A DNA stretch of 62,928 nucleotides from Endomicrobiales bacterium (GTDB lineage: Bacteria; Elusimicrobiota; Endomicrobiia; Endomicrobiales; JAFGIL01). The notes under the pieces are model-generated. The model ran no database searches. It saw only the letters and a program-made list of their open reading frames with translations, and had not been told where the DNA came from. The translations under genes and the position numbers were made by a program. Positions within the stretch are counted from its first letter, which is position 1. Each line of letters opens with the position of its first letter. Positions 17,514 to 24,328 of the stretch are shown here, one piece after another. Location of the stretch: positions 1-62,928 of the forward strand of contig JAFGIL010000035.1 in NCBI GenBank assembly GCA_016929635.1. Reading direction: 5' to 3'.

Positions 17514-18290
17514 TCACAGGGTTGCTATCAGCGGCGCGTGGTCGGAGGGTTTTGGCTCCCTTCGTTTGCGCGGCCATGTGTCAACCTCAACTGATTTTAT
17601 CTGTTTTAGAACCGGGGCTGTGCACAGGACGTAGTCCAGCCGCATGCCCTTGTTCGTCCAGACAGCGCCGCCTACGTAGTCCCACCAGGTGAATCCCTGC
17701 TTTTCAGGATAAAGCTCCCTGAAGGAATCCTTCAGCCCCCACTCAAGAATTTTTTCAAGCTGAGCGCGCTCTTCCGGCATTGTGCCTATGATGTCCTGCA
17801 TTGCTTCGGGGTCGTGTATGTCTATGTCGCCCCGCGTTACGTTGAGATCTCCGGTAATAACCAGCGGTTCATCGGGAGAAAAATTCTGTTTGAGGTATGT
17901 CAGCAGGTGGTCGTACCAGTCCAGCTTGTAGTTGAACTTGTCTTTTCCCCGCTCGTCGCCGTGAGGGGCGTAAATGTTGATTATCGTGATGTCGTCTATT
18001 TTAGCCGAGATGAAGCGTTTCTGCTGGTCCAGGTAATCGTTCCCGAAGCCTTTTTTGACTTCCAGCAGCGGCGGTTTGGAGAAAATCGCCACGCCGTTGT
18101 ATGATTTCTGGCCTGAAACAGCGGAGTTATACCCCAGCGTTTTAAAGTTCGTTGACGGGAACTCGGTGTCAACGCACTTTGTTTCCTGCACGCACAGCAC
18201 GTCAATGTCCCTGGACCTGTGCATGAGCCACTGGATCAACAAGTCCTTGCGCGTACGTATGGAGTTTACGTTAAACGTACAGATCTTCAT
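17514..18290 (-). CDS. xth: Exodeoxyribonuclease III (AP endonuclease family)
   Basis: A 258-residue member of the ExoIII/APE1 family that cleaves DNA at abasic sites and degrades duplex DNA from 3' ends in base-excision repair. Visible motifs are KICTFNVNSIR at the start, CVQETK (metal-binding Glu) near residue 34, GDLNVTRGDID near 145, RLDYVL near 220 and SDHAPLI near 250. I place the start at MKICTF. An upstream ATG four codons earlier lies against a hairpin and would add only MTSK. The gene follows ribH by 42 bp and may be the last gene of the riboflavin operon. The hairpin between them (CATCCCAGAT/ATCTGGGATG) has no T-run. Confidence 0.93.
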   Translation of the reverse strand: MKICTFNVNSIRTRKDLLIQWLMHRSRDIDVLCVQETKCVDTEFPSTNFKTLGYNSAVSGQKSYNGVAIFSKPPLLEVKKGFGNDYLDQQKRFISAKIDDITIINIYAPHGDERGKDKFNYKLDWYDHLLTYLKQNFSPDEPLVITGDLNVTRGDIDIHDPEAMQDIIGTMPEERAQLEKILEWGLKDSFRELYPEKQGFTWWDYVGGAVWTNKGMRLDYVLCTAPVLKQIKSVEVDTWPRKRREPKPSDHAPLIATL

Positions 18291-18295
18291 TTTAC

Positions 18296-18325
18296 TTGTC
18301 ATCCCAGATGTGTAATCTGGGATGG
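18296..18325. repeat. Hairpin between ribH and xth
   Basis: A perfect stem CATCCCAGAT/ATCTGGGATG with a 5-nt loop lies between ribH and xth. Its layout is like the hairpin near 14931-14960. It has no run of T and may act as a processing or stability element. Confidence 0.6.
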
Positions 18326-18332
18326 CGGAATT

Positions 18333-18797
18333 TTATATTTTCTGGTAGAGGTTTATCATCTCTATTGCGCTTTCTGCCGCGTCTGCGCCTTTGTTCCCGG
18401 ATTTTGTGCCTGCGCGTTCGATTGACTGCTCAATCGTGTCTGTGGTAAGCACGCCGAAAATAACGGGGATTTTGCTTCCCATACCCACGTTCGCAACGCC
18501 CTTTGAAACTTCGGCCGCTATGTAGTCGAAATGCGGGGTGTCGCCTTTGATTACGCACCCGAGGCATATCACTGCGTCAAAGCTTTTTGATTCAGCCATT
18601 TTTTTTGCTACGGACGGTATCTCGAAAGAGCCCGGAACCCATGCTATGGTGATGTCCTGCTCCTTTGCCCCGTGGCGCACAAGCGAATCCGTTGCACCGT
18701 CAACAAGCTTGTTCGTGATGAACTCGTTGAAGCGCGATGCAACAATCCCGAATTTTTTCCCGGTCGCATCCAGTTTTCCAGCCAATACTTTTGCCAT
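18333..18797 (-). CDS. ribH: 6,7-dimethyl-8-ribityllumazine synthase
   Basis: A 154-residue lumazine synthase. It condenses 5-amino-6-ribitylaminouracil with 3,4-dihydroxy-2-butanone 4-phosphate, the penultimate riboflavin step. Family motifs include [10 protein letters not shown] near residue 20, WVPGSFEIP near 53, [17 protein letters not shown] near 79 (with the catalytic His) and [14 protein letters not shown] near 110. Length is typical. An AGAGGAGG ribosome binding site lies directly upstream, within the 3' tail region of the preceding four-helix-bundle gene. It belongs to the rib operon. Confidence 0.96.
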   Translation of the reverse strand: MAKVLAGKLDATGKKFGIVASRFNEFITNKLVDGATDSLVRHGAKEQDITIAWVPGSFEIPSVAKKMAESKSFDAVICLGCVIKGDTPHFDYIAAEVSKGVANVGMGSKIPVIFGVLTTDTIEQSIERAGTKSGNKGADAAESAIEMINLYQKI

Positions 18798-18814
18798 ACT
18801 TTTCCTCCTCTTTC

Positions 18815-18842
18815 TAGCGTAGAGCGTATAGCGTTTAGCGTA
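18815..18842. repeat. Heptamer array (TAGCGTA), left arm at four-helix-bundle gene
   Basis: Four 7-bp units read TAGCGTA, GAGCGTA, TAGCGTT, TAGCGTA. The array overlaps the final stop of the extended four-helix-bundle frame. A matching array in opposite orientation lies at 19196-19216, so the two bracket the gene as inverted repeats. Confidence 0.75.
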
Positions 18843-19185
18843 TAGGATTTATCATCCTGTAAAGCATACTCCCTACTTCTTTTATTAGATTTCTTATTTT
18901 TTCGTTTTAAGTTGAAAATCCTAAATCGATCGCTAATAAATATTGTGTTTCTAACTCACATAATGATCCGTAAGCCATTGATAGAAATTGTTTATACTCT
19001 TTACTATATTGTCTGCCATAACCTTCTGCAATATTTGACGGTATTCCTATAGAAGCTCTTCTCATTTGTTGAGATAGTCCGTACATTTCTTCTTTTGGAA
19101 ATAATCCGGTCATTTTGTAAATCTCAATAACTAAATTATAAGATTTTTGCCATACTATTAAATCTTTAAAGCTTTTTGTTTTCAT
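18835..19185 (-). pseudogene. Four-helix-bundle (S23-like) gene with in-frame stop
   Basis: The intact part (18907-19185) encodes 92 residues of the four-helix-bundle family related to 23S rRNA intervening-sequence proteins (TIGR02436-like). The hallmarks are FKDLIVWQKSYNL at the start and RRASIGIPSNIAEGYGR in the middle. It stops at TAA (18907-18909), about 25 residues short of the family's usual length. Reading on in the same frame gives [20 protein letters not shown] and a stop at 18835-18837. This is just what the fourth helix of the family looks like. So one nonsense change has cut off the last helix, or the base is an assembly error. The gene sits between ribBA and ribH and is bracketed by inverted heptamer arrays. 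Function unknown. Confidence 0.8.
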
Positions 19186-19195
19186 GTTCTTCCCT

Positions 19196-19216
19196 CTACG
19201 CTCTCCGCTATACGCT
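19196..19216. repeat. Heptamer array (CTACGCT), right arm at four-helix-bundle gene
   Basis: Three 7-bp units read CTACGCT, CTCCGCT, ATACGCT. They overlap the stop codon of ribBA at 19208 and are inverted relative to the array at 18815-18842. Confidence 0.7.
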
Positions 19217-20416
19217 AATAAGGTGTCCCATTTTTTCTTTTTTCGTCTTCAGATATTTATGCGTTGTTTTTGTCGGTTTTATCTCAACGGGCACGCGTTT
19301 TGAAATTTTTAAGCCGTATCCCTCAAGCCCGATTATTTTTCTCGGGTTGTTGGTCAGCAGCTGTATTGACGTGAGCCCCAGGTCAGAGAGAATCTGCGCG
19401 CCTATCCCGTAGTCCCTCAGGTCCGGAGGGAAGCCGAGCGCGAGGTTTGCCTCGACGGTATCCAGGCCTTTCTTCTGCTGGAGGTGGTATGCGTGAATCT
19501 TGTTTGCAAGCCCGATGCCCCTTCCTTCCTGGTGCATGTAAAGCACAACGCCCGTGCCTTCTTGCTCGATTATCCTCATGGCGTTTTCCAGCTGGTCTCC
19601 GCAGTCGCATCTTTTCGAATGAAAGATGTCGCCCGTAACGCAGGAAGAGTGCACGCGCACAAGCACGTTTTTCTTTCCCTGGAGCCTGCCTTTGACAAGC
19701 GCAATGTGGTGCTCCTTTGTCAGGAAGTCCTCGTATAAGTGCAGCTTGAAATGCCCGTAGCGTGTAGGCAGGTCGACAACCGCCTGCTTCTTCACTAATT
19801 TTTCGTTTTTGCGGCGGTACTCGATCAAGTCCCGGATAGTTATTATCTTCATTCTGTGTTTTTTTGAGAATTTGAGCAGCTCAGGGACGCGAGCCATTGT
19901 GCCGTCTTCGTGCATAATCTCGCAGATTACGCCTGCGGGGTAAAGCCCTGCAAGATGGGCAAGGTCAACTGCAGCTTCTGTGTGGCCTGAGCGCACCAGG
20001 ACCCCGCCTTCCTTGTACCTGAGCGGGAATATGTGGCCGGGCCGTGCGATATCCGTGGGTTTTGTTTTGTGGTTAATGACAGATTTAATTGTGAGCGCCC
20101 TGTCGTGGGCTGATATGCCTGTTGTTGTGCCGTGTTTTGCGTCTATGGAAACCGTGAAGTAGGCATTTTTAACCTCTTCGTTGGTTTCTACCATGGGCGT
20201 TATCTTGAGTTCGTCAAGGCGCGAGCCGATAATGGGAAGGCATATAAGCCCTCGGCCGTGCTTTGCCATGAAGTTGATGATCGCAGGCGTGACTTTTTCA
20301 GCTGCGCATATCAGATCGCCTTCGTTTTCCCTTGACGGGTCATCAACTACAATCACGATTTTACCTTTGCGAATATCGCTTATTGCTTCCCTGATTGATG
20401 AAAACTTGTTTTTCAT
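19208..20416 (-). CDS. ribBA: Bifunctional DHBP synthase / GTP cyclohydrolase II
   Basis: A 402-residue fusion covering two entry steps of riboflavin synthesis. The N-terminal half (about 1-200) is 3,4-dihydroxy-2-butanone 4-phosphate synthase, with [11 protein letters not shown] near residue 26 and [12 protein letters not shown] near 165. The C-terminal half is GTP cyclohydrolase II, with the zinc-site cysteines in [10 protein letters not shown] near residue 265 and [13 protein letters not shown] near 298. All key residues are present. I chose the ATG at 20416 because GGAGAAA precedes it and it gives the standard N-terminus. A start nine codons upstream has no support. It lies third in the rib operon. 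Confidence 0.96.
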   Translation of the reverse strand: MKNKFSSIREAISDIRKGKIVIVVDDPSRENEGDLICAAEKVTPAIINFMAKHGRGLICLPIIGSRLDELKITPMVETNEEVKNAYFTVSIDAKHGTTTGISAHDRALTIKSVINHKTKPTDIARPGHIFPLRYKEGGVLVRSGHTEAAVDLAHLAGLYPAGVICEIMHEDGTMARVPELLKFSKKHRMKIITIRDLIEYRRKNEKLVKKQAVVDLPTRYGHFKLHLYEDFLTKEHHIALVKGRLQGKKNVLVRVHSSCVTGDIFHSKRCDCGDQLENAMRIIEQEGTGVVLYMHQEGRGIGLANKIHAYHLQQKKGLDTVEANLALGFPPDLRDYGIGAQILSDLGLTSIQLLTNNPRKIIGLEGYGLKISKRVPVEIKPTKTTHKYLKTKKEKMGHLISV

Positions 20417-20437
20417 ATTTTCTCCTCTCCCTCTTTC

Positions 20438-20498
20438 GTACAACGCCGGGTGTTGTATAATATATTGTTAATACGTTGTATAACACCCGGCGTTGTAC
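20438..20498. repeat. Inverted pair of AACRCCGGGTGTT palindromes
   Basis: Two GCCGGGTGTTGTA-like elements face each other with one mismatch, in the spacer between ribE and ribBA. The same palindrome occurs at 31029-31076, near 15059 and near 1794. Confidence 0.7.
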
Positions 20499-20510
20499 AA
20501 TGTATTAGGA

Positions 20511-21140
20511 TTAAAAGCCGTGTTTTTGGAGGAAATCCTTTGTAATTTTGCTTTTTTGTTGATTTTGCATTATATTTTCAACGTATTTTGCAAACATGTC
20601 TGTCTCGATGTTGACCGGATCGCCGGGTTTCTTGAAACCCAGGGTTGTATTCTTATATGTATGCGGAATAACTGCAACACTGAATGATTTTTCAGTGCGA
20701 TTGACAACTGTCAGGCTGATTCCATCAATGCTCACAGAGCCCTTGGGCGCTACATATATCAACAACTTTTCCGAAACGGCAAAAGTAAACACGTACGAAT
20801 TATTTTCTTGTTGAATTTTCAATATTTTTCCAACATCGTCCACGTGGCCTGAAACAAAATGCCCGCTGAGCTTATCCCCAACTTTCAGGGAGTTTTCAAC
20901 ATTAATTCTGCTGCCTGGTTTCACTTGTCCGAGGTTCGTCTTCTGCAGGGTTTCCGGACTAATATCAAACTCAATTATGAATGAGTTTTTTGATTTTATC
21001 GCGCTTGTTGCGGTTAGGCACACCCCGTTTACGGCTACACTATCCCCGGTTTTTATCCCATCCAGCCTTGTTTGAATGGTTATGGAGCTCCTGCCGGAGT
21101 TTATTACCTTTCCTAAATCCTCAATAATTCCTGTAAACAT
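20511..21140 (-). CDS. ribE: Riboflavin synthase, alpha chain
   Basis: A 209-residue riboflavin synthase that dismutates two molecules of 6,7-dimethyl-8-ribityllumazine into riboflavin and the pyrimidine precursor. The two tandem lumazine-binding barrels are clear. The first begins at MFTGIIEDLG and has VNGVCLT near residue 47. The second has HFVSGHVDD near 100 and DGISLTVV near 145. I set the start at MFTGII, the invariant family N-terminus. A longer frame would start 14 codons upstream in a palindrome. Often called ribE or ribC in different species. Second gene of the rib operon. Confidence 0.95.
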   Translation of the reverse strand: MFTGIIEDLGKVINSGRSSITIQTRLDGIKTGDSVAVNGVCLTATSAIKSKNSFIIEFDISPETLQKTNLGQVKPGSRINVENSLKVGDKLSGHFVSGHVDDVGKILKIQQENNSYVFTFAVSEKLLIYVAPKGSVSIDGISLTVVNRTEKSFSVAVIPHTYKNTTLGFKKPGDPVNIETDMFAKYVENIMQNQQKSKITKDFLQKHGF

Positions 21141-21199
21141 ATCACCCTTCTTTCCCAATGTCCAATGCCGGGCATTGGACATTGGGATTTTATATAGTA

Positions 21200-22300
21200 T
21201 TACTTTAAGGTTGATGTAAAAATGTAATCTTTTCCAATGCGTTTTATCTTAGTATTATTCAGGTTAATTGCCTTGAAAACCCTGTCAACACCAAGGCCTT
21301 CAACAGGAGATTTAGCATCCCTGCCTCCGATTATTTTAGGTGCAATCACAAAAATAATCTCATCAACAACCTTTGATTCAAGAGCCCTGGCTGCTGTTTC
21401 TCCCCCGCCTTCAATCAGCAAAGTACATATGGACATTTTGTTAAGTGTTTTCAGTATTTTTTTGAAATCAATCTCATTATTCCTGCCCGGCTCAAGGCCT
21501 GCGAGCCTGACAGCTTTCCTGTTTTTCAGATGCTTAGGAATAACTTTAACTTTTTTATTATTATATATGATAATACAAGGAATTTTCCCATCAATTACAT
21601 TGCCTGATTTTGGCGTTTTTAAATACGGGTCAATAACAACTCTAACCGGATTTTTCCCCATACCATGGCTGGACAGCTGAGGGTTATCCCTTATCACTGT
21701 ATTTATTCCAACAAGGATACCGTCAACTCCGGTACGCAGCCTGTGAACAAACTTTCTTTCCCTGTTTCCCGAAATCCACTTTGAATCTCCGGTTCTTGTA
21801 GCTATTTTGCCGTCAATAGACATGGCCATTTTCAATATAACATGTGTCTTTTTTCGCTTGATTGAGCTGAAATAAAGCTTGTTTAGTTTTTTTGACTCAT
21901 TTTTCAATATATTTTGTATCAATGCTACCCCGTTTTTTTTCAATTTCTCACTTCCTGTTTCAGCTCCACAGGGATTTCTGTCTTTTGTTCCAATGACAAC
22001 CCGGCTGATTCCGGCCCTGATTATGGCTTCTGTGCACGGAGGCGTTTTTCCCCAGTGGTTGCACGGCTCAAGGTTAACATACAAGGTAGCACCTTTTGCG
22101 TTCTTGCCTGCCTGCCTTAAAGCGTTTACCTCTGCGTGAGGCCCGCCAAAGTATTCGTGAAATCCTTTTCCCGCAATTTTTCCGTTTTTAACTATGACGC
22201 AGCCCACCAGAGGATTAGGATGCACTTTCCCGGAACCCTTTTTTGCAAGGTTCAGCGCCAGCTGCATGTATTTGCGGTGTAATTTCTTCTGATTGTTCAT
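21200..22300 (-). CDS. ribD: Riboflavin-specific deaminase / reductase
   Basis: A 366-residue fusion catalysing the second and third steps of riboflavin synthesis. The N-terminal zinc deaminase carries HAEVNAL near residue 54 and EPCNHWGKTPPCTEA near 79. The C-terminal NADPH reductase starts near residue 150, with KMAMSIDGKIATRTGDSKWI. Downstream are LIEGGGETA near 298 and a dihydrofolate reductase-like fold ending. Length is typical and catalytic residues are intact. It is the first structural gene after the FMN riboswitch and its terminator, so riboflavin synthesis here should fall when FMN is abundant. Confidence 0.96.
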   Translation of the reverse strand: MNNQKKLHRKYMQLALNLAKKGSGKVHPNPLVGCVIVKNGKIAGKGFHEYFGGPHAEVNALRQAGKNAKGATLYVNLEPCNHWGKTPPCTEAIIRAGISRVVIGTKDRNPCGAETGSEKLKKNGVALIQNILKNESKKLNKLYFSSIKRKKTHVILKMAMSIDGKIATRTGDSKWISGNRERKFVHRLRTGVDGILVGINTVIRDNPQLSSHGMGKNPVRVVIDPYLKTPKSGNVIDGKIPCIIIYNNKKVKVIPKHLKNRKAVRLAGLEPGRNNEIDFKKILKTLNKMSICTLLIEGGGETAARALESKVVDEIIFVIAPKIIGGRDAKSPVEGLGVDRVFKAINLNNTKIKRIGKDYIFTSTLK

Positions 22301-22317
22301 GTTATTAGGTTATTGTA

Positions 22318-22410
22318 ATGTAGTGTAGCCCCTTGTGGGCGCAAAAATAGTATGTAAATTTCAGTTGTAATTTTTTTATTTTTACGTCCATAAAGGCCTA
22401 CACTACATTG
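22318..22410. repeat. Inverted GTAGTGTAG repeat in the rib leader
   Basis: A GTAGTGTAGCC...GGCCTACACTAC inverted pair spans the spacer between ribD and the riboswitch terminator. A related GTAGTGTAGGCC...GGCC element occurs near 1750. Confidence 0.5.
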
Positions 22411-22426
22411 ATTTTTTAATTAAATA

Positions 22427-22462
22427 CAAAAACAAAAAACCCGAAGAATGAATTCTTCGGGG
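22427..22462 (-). terminator. Rho-independent terminator of the FMN riboswitch
   Basis: In the minus-strand RNA CCCGAAGAA and TTCTTCGGG form a stem with a short loop, followed by TTTTTTGTTTTT. It lies between the aptamer and ribD and is the natural expression platform. Its 5' arm (CCCCGAAGAA) is exactly complementary to the 5' strand of aptamer helix P1 (TTCTTCGGGG), giving an alternative antiterminator. Confidence 0.85.
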
Positions 22463-22522
22463 ATATAAATATTATCTGATAATTTGCACTATCTCACTTA
22501 ATTGAGATAGACAATTTATGTT

Positions 22523-22695
22523 GTTCTTCTTTCATCCGGACTGTTACCGTCGGCATCCGATTCTAACGGATTCACCCCTGTGGATTAGATTTGCGAACCA
22601 AATCTGCAGGGGGCGTAGGCTTATCCTTCTACTCAGTCTTACAACCTCGCTCAGGATTCACTACCGATAGGGATTTTCACCCTTCCCCGAAGAAC
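22523..22695 (-). ncRNA. FMN riboswitch (RFN element)
   Basis: The minus-strand RNA carries the RFN consensus blocks in order. These are TTCGGGGAAGGGTGAAA at the 5' side, ATCCCTATCGGTAG, AAGCCTACG in the middle, CACAGGGGTGAATCC, then GATGCCGACGGTAACAGTCC and GGATGAAAGAAGAAC. Closing helix P1 pairs GTTCTTC (22689-22695) with GAAGAAC (22523-22529). Such elements bind FMN and turn off riboflavin synthesis genes. The position just ahead of ribD and a terminator fits transcriptional control. Confidence 0.95.
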
Positions 22696-22720
22696 TTCTT
22701 TTTATTGTTATTACGCAGAA

Positions 22721-22749
22721 ATTATACTAAATTTATTTTACAATTGCAA
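22721..22749 (-). promoter_or_regulatory. Promoter of the riboflavin operon
   Basis: On the minus strand TTGCAA (22744-22749) and TATAAT (22721-22726) are 17 bp apart. The predicted RNA start is about 20 nt before the riboswitch, just as expected for a leader whose first structure is the aptamer. Confidence 0.8.
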
Positions 22750-22758
22750 TCTTTTCAC

Positions 22759-22792
22759 AAAAAAAATAAGGCCGGTTATCTGAAATCCGGCT
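22759..22792 (-). terminator. Terminator of the glycoside hydrolase gene
   Basis: A GCCGG/CCGGC stem with an AT-rich loop is followed by TTATTTTTTTT in the minus-strand RNA. It overlaps the last codons and stop (22776) of the hydrolase gene and separates it from the rib operon promoter. Confidence 0.75.
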
Positions 22793-24071
22793 CATGCATC
22801 TCCCGGAGGTCCTCAATTACCCCGGACCATGAAGTGCTTTTAACGCTAATGTTGCCCGATTCATCCCGGACGCCGAAATACAGCTTATAAGGCCCTTTAT
22901 TGCCGAATGGATCAAAGGTTAACCTGCCTGTACCGATGACATCAACTTTTTGTTCCTCAATATTATATCCCCATATATCTTCATTAAATACCCATAGATT
23001 ATAACTCAGTTTCTCATCTTCAGGATCAGATACGTCTAATATTGCGCATATTTTGACCGAACCGTTGATTTTTTTCCATCCCAGTGCAACTGATTCCAGT
23101 TTAGGCGCATCGTTAGAAGGCGGTTTCCCCGAATAAGCATTCCGCAGTGCCCAGAAATGAGGCCTTCTGAGGCCGTTAATGAATAAGCCGTGCCACATGC
23201 CTCCGAAATCCTGTTTGTCTCCAAAAAGAAAGGCATATCCTCCGAGATTGTTCCCTTTATTAGCTTCGATATGATTGGTAAACGAGCCGCCGTACCATTG
23301 CCCCTTTTCATGGTCATCAGGTTCTATGGCAAATCCGTTGCTGTCTTTACCAACCTCCCAGGGGCCCGCTGTCCCGAACTCCGTGATAATATAAGGAACA
23401 GGATAATTGCCCTGTTCCCAGGCACTATCAATATACGGAAGGCCTGCATAAGCATTTGCGGCGTATAAATCAATGCTTGGTGTGTACTTTTTCAAATAGG
23501 GCCAGGCACAGGTCATGATGGATGTATAAACCACGGGATGATTAGGATCTTCTTTATGTATCATCTGGCATATTTTCTCAAGATACCGGGCAAATGCAAT
23601 TTTTTCTTTTTCAGTAGGAAGTGAGCTTACAACCTCATTGCCTACGTTCCACATCAGCAAAGCAGGATGATTTTTATGTTTCATCACATGTTTTTTTATT
23701 TCCTCAAGAGTTCTTGCTTTTCCATTTTTATCCTTGACAAAATCCATATAGCCGTTTTGCTGGAGCCAGATGCCCAGATCAACCATCACGTCGTATTTTT
23801 CGGCGATGTCAAGTAAAATACCGTCACTTTTACCAATACCCCATGTACGTACGCTGTTTGCCCCTAAAAACTGTATTTCCCGCATGTGCTTGTCGATTGT
23901 ACCTTTTTCAACCTCGACACCCAGGCCGACACCTTTTATATAGAAATCCCGGCCGTTCACTTTAAGTTTCCACTCCCCGGAGTCTTTAACAATACTGACT
24001 GTACTGCTTTCAGACCATAAAGAAGCGGCGATTAGCAGCATGGATACGGCAATAAAAAATCTTTTTTTCAT
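22776..24071 (-). CDS. Secreted glycoside hydrolase, clan A TIM barrel
   Basis: A 431-residue exported enzyme. A signal peptide covers about residues 1-22 (MKKRFFIAVSMLLIAASLWS). A GH2/GH5-like TIM barrel spans about 30-320, with GVGLGVE near residue 45. The likely acid/base Glu is in WNVGNEV near 140, and the likely nucleophile Glu is in ITEFGTAGPW near 230. These are the usual clan A positions after strands 4 and 7. The C-terminal 100 residues look like an Ig-type beta domain. It probably acts on beta-linked glucan in the periplasm or outside, but the substrate is not readable. The start at 24071 is chosen for its GGGAGAAA site; an earlier frame start lacks one. It has its own promoter and terminator. 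Confidence 0.8.
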   Translation of the reverse strand: MKKRFFIAVSMLLIAASLWSESSTVSIVKDSGEWKLKVNGRDFYIKGVGLGVEVEKGTIDKHMREIQFLGANSVRTWGIGKSDGILLDIAEKYDVMVDLGIWLQQNGYMDFVKDKNGKARTLEEIKKHVMKHKNHPALLMWNVGNEVVSSLPTEKEKIAFARYLEKICQMIHKEDPNHPVVYTSIMTCAWPYLKKYTPSIDLYAANAYAGLPYIDSAWEQGNYPVPYIITEFGTAGPWEVGKDSNGFAIEPDDHEKGQWYGGSFTNHIEANKGNNLGGYAFLFGDKQDFGGMWHGLFINGLRRPHFWALRNAYSGKPPSNDAPKLESVALGWKKINGSVKICAILDVSDPEDEKLSYNLWVFNEDIWGYNIEEQKVDVIGTGRLTFDPFGNKGPYKLYFGVRDESGNISVKSTSWSGVIEDLREMHEPDFR

Positions 24072-24096
24072 TTTTTCTCCCGGTTTTATGCGAATC

Positions 24097-24125
24097 ATTA
24101 AACAAAATTGGGCTTTTATTGTCAA
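24097..24125 (-). promoter_or_regulatory. Promoter of the glycoside hydrolase gene
   Basis: TTGACA (24120-24125) and TTTAAT (24097-24102) on the minus strand are separated by 17 bp and sit 26 bp before the start codon. The -35 box is perfect. Confidence 0.7.
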
Positions 24126-24328
24126 GCTATCTTATATTAAATAAATTTTAACAACTTATATAATAATTTAACGATTATAATTAATATGTTTCAGAAGTGT
24201 GCTCAAAATCACAAACAACAATTTAAATAGTTTTTGAACAAAATTATGGAAAAAAGTCTCATTTTATATTATAATAATAATGCAATAGCTTAAAGCAGTG
24301 AAAACATACAAAACAATAAATAATAAGT

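Noticed and set aside
18907-18909. Stop-codon recoding at the four-helix-bundle gene
   Set aside because: TAA ends other genes here as an ordinary stop (for example the HD-domain gene). No recoding element is visible. A nonsense change or base error explains it more simply.
23036-23317. 93-codon minus-strand frame inside the glycoside hydrolase gene
   Set aside because: It is in a different frame of a well-supported gene and has no features of its own.
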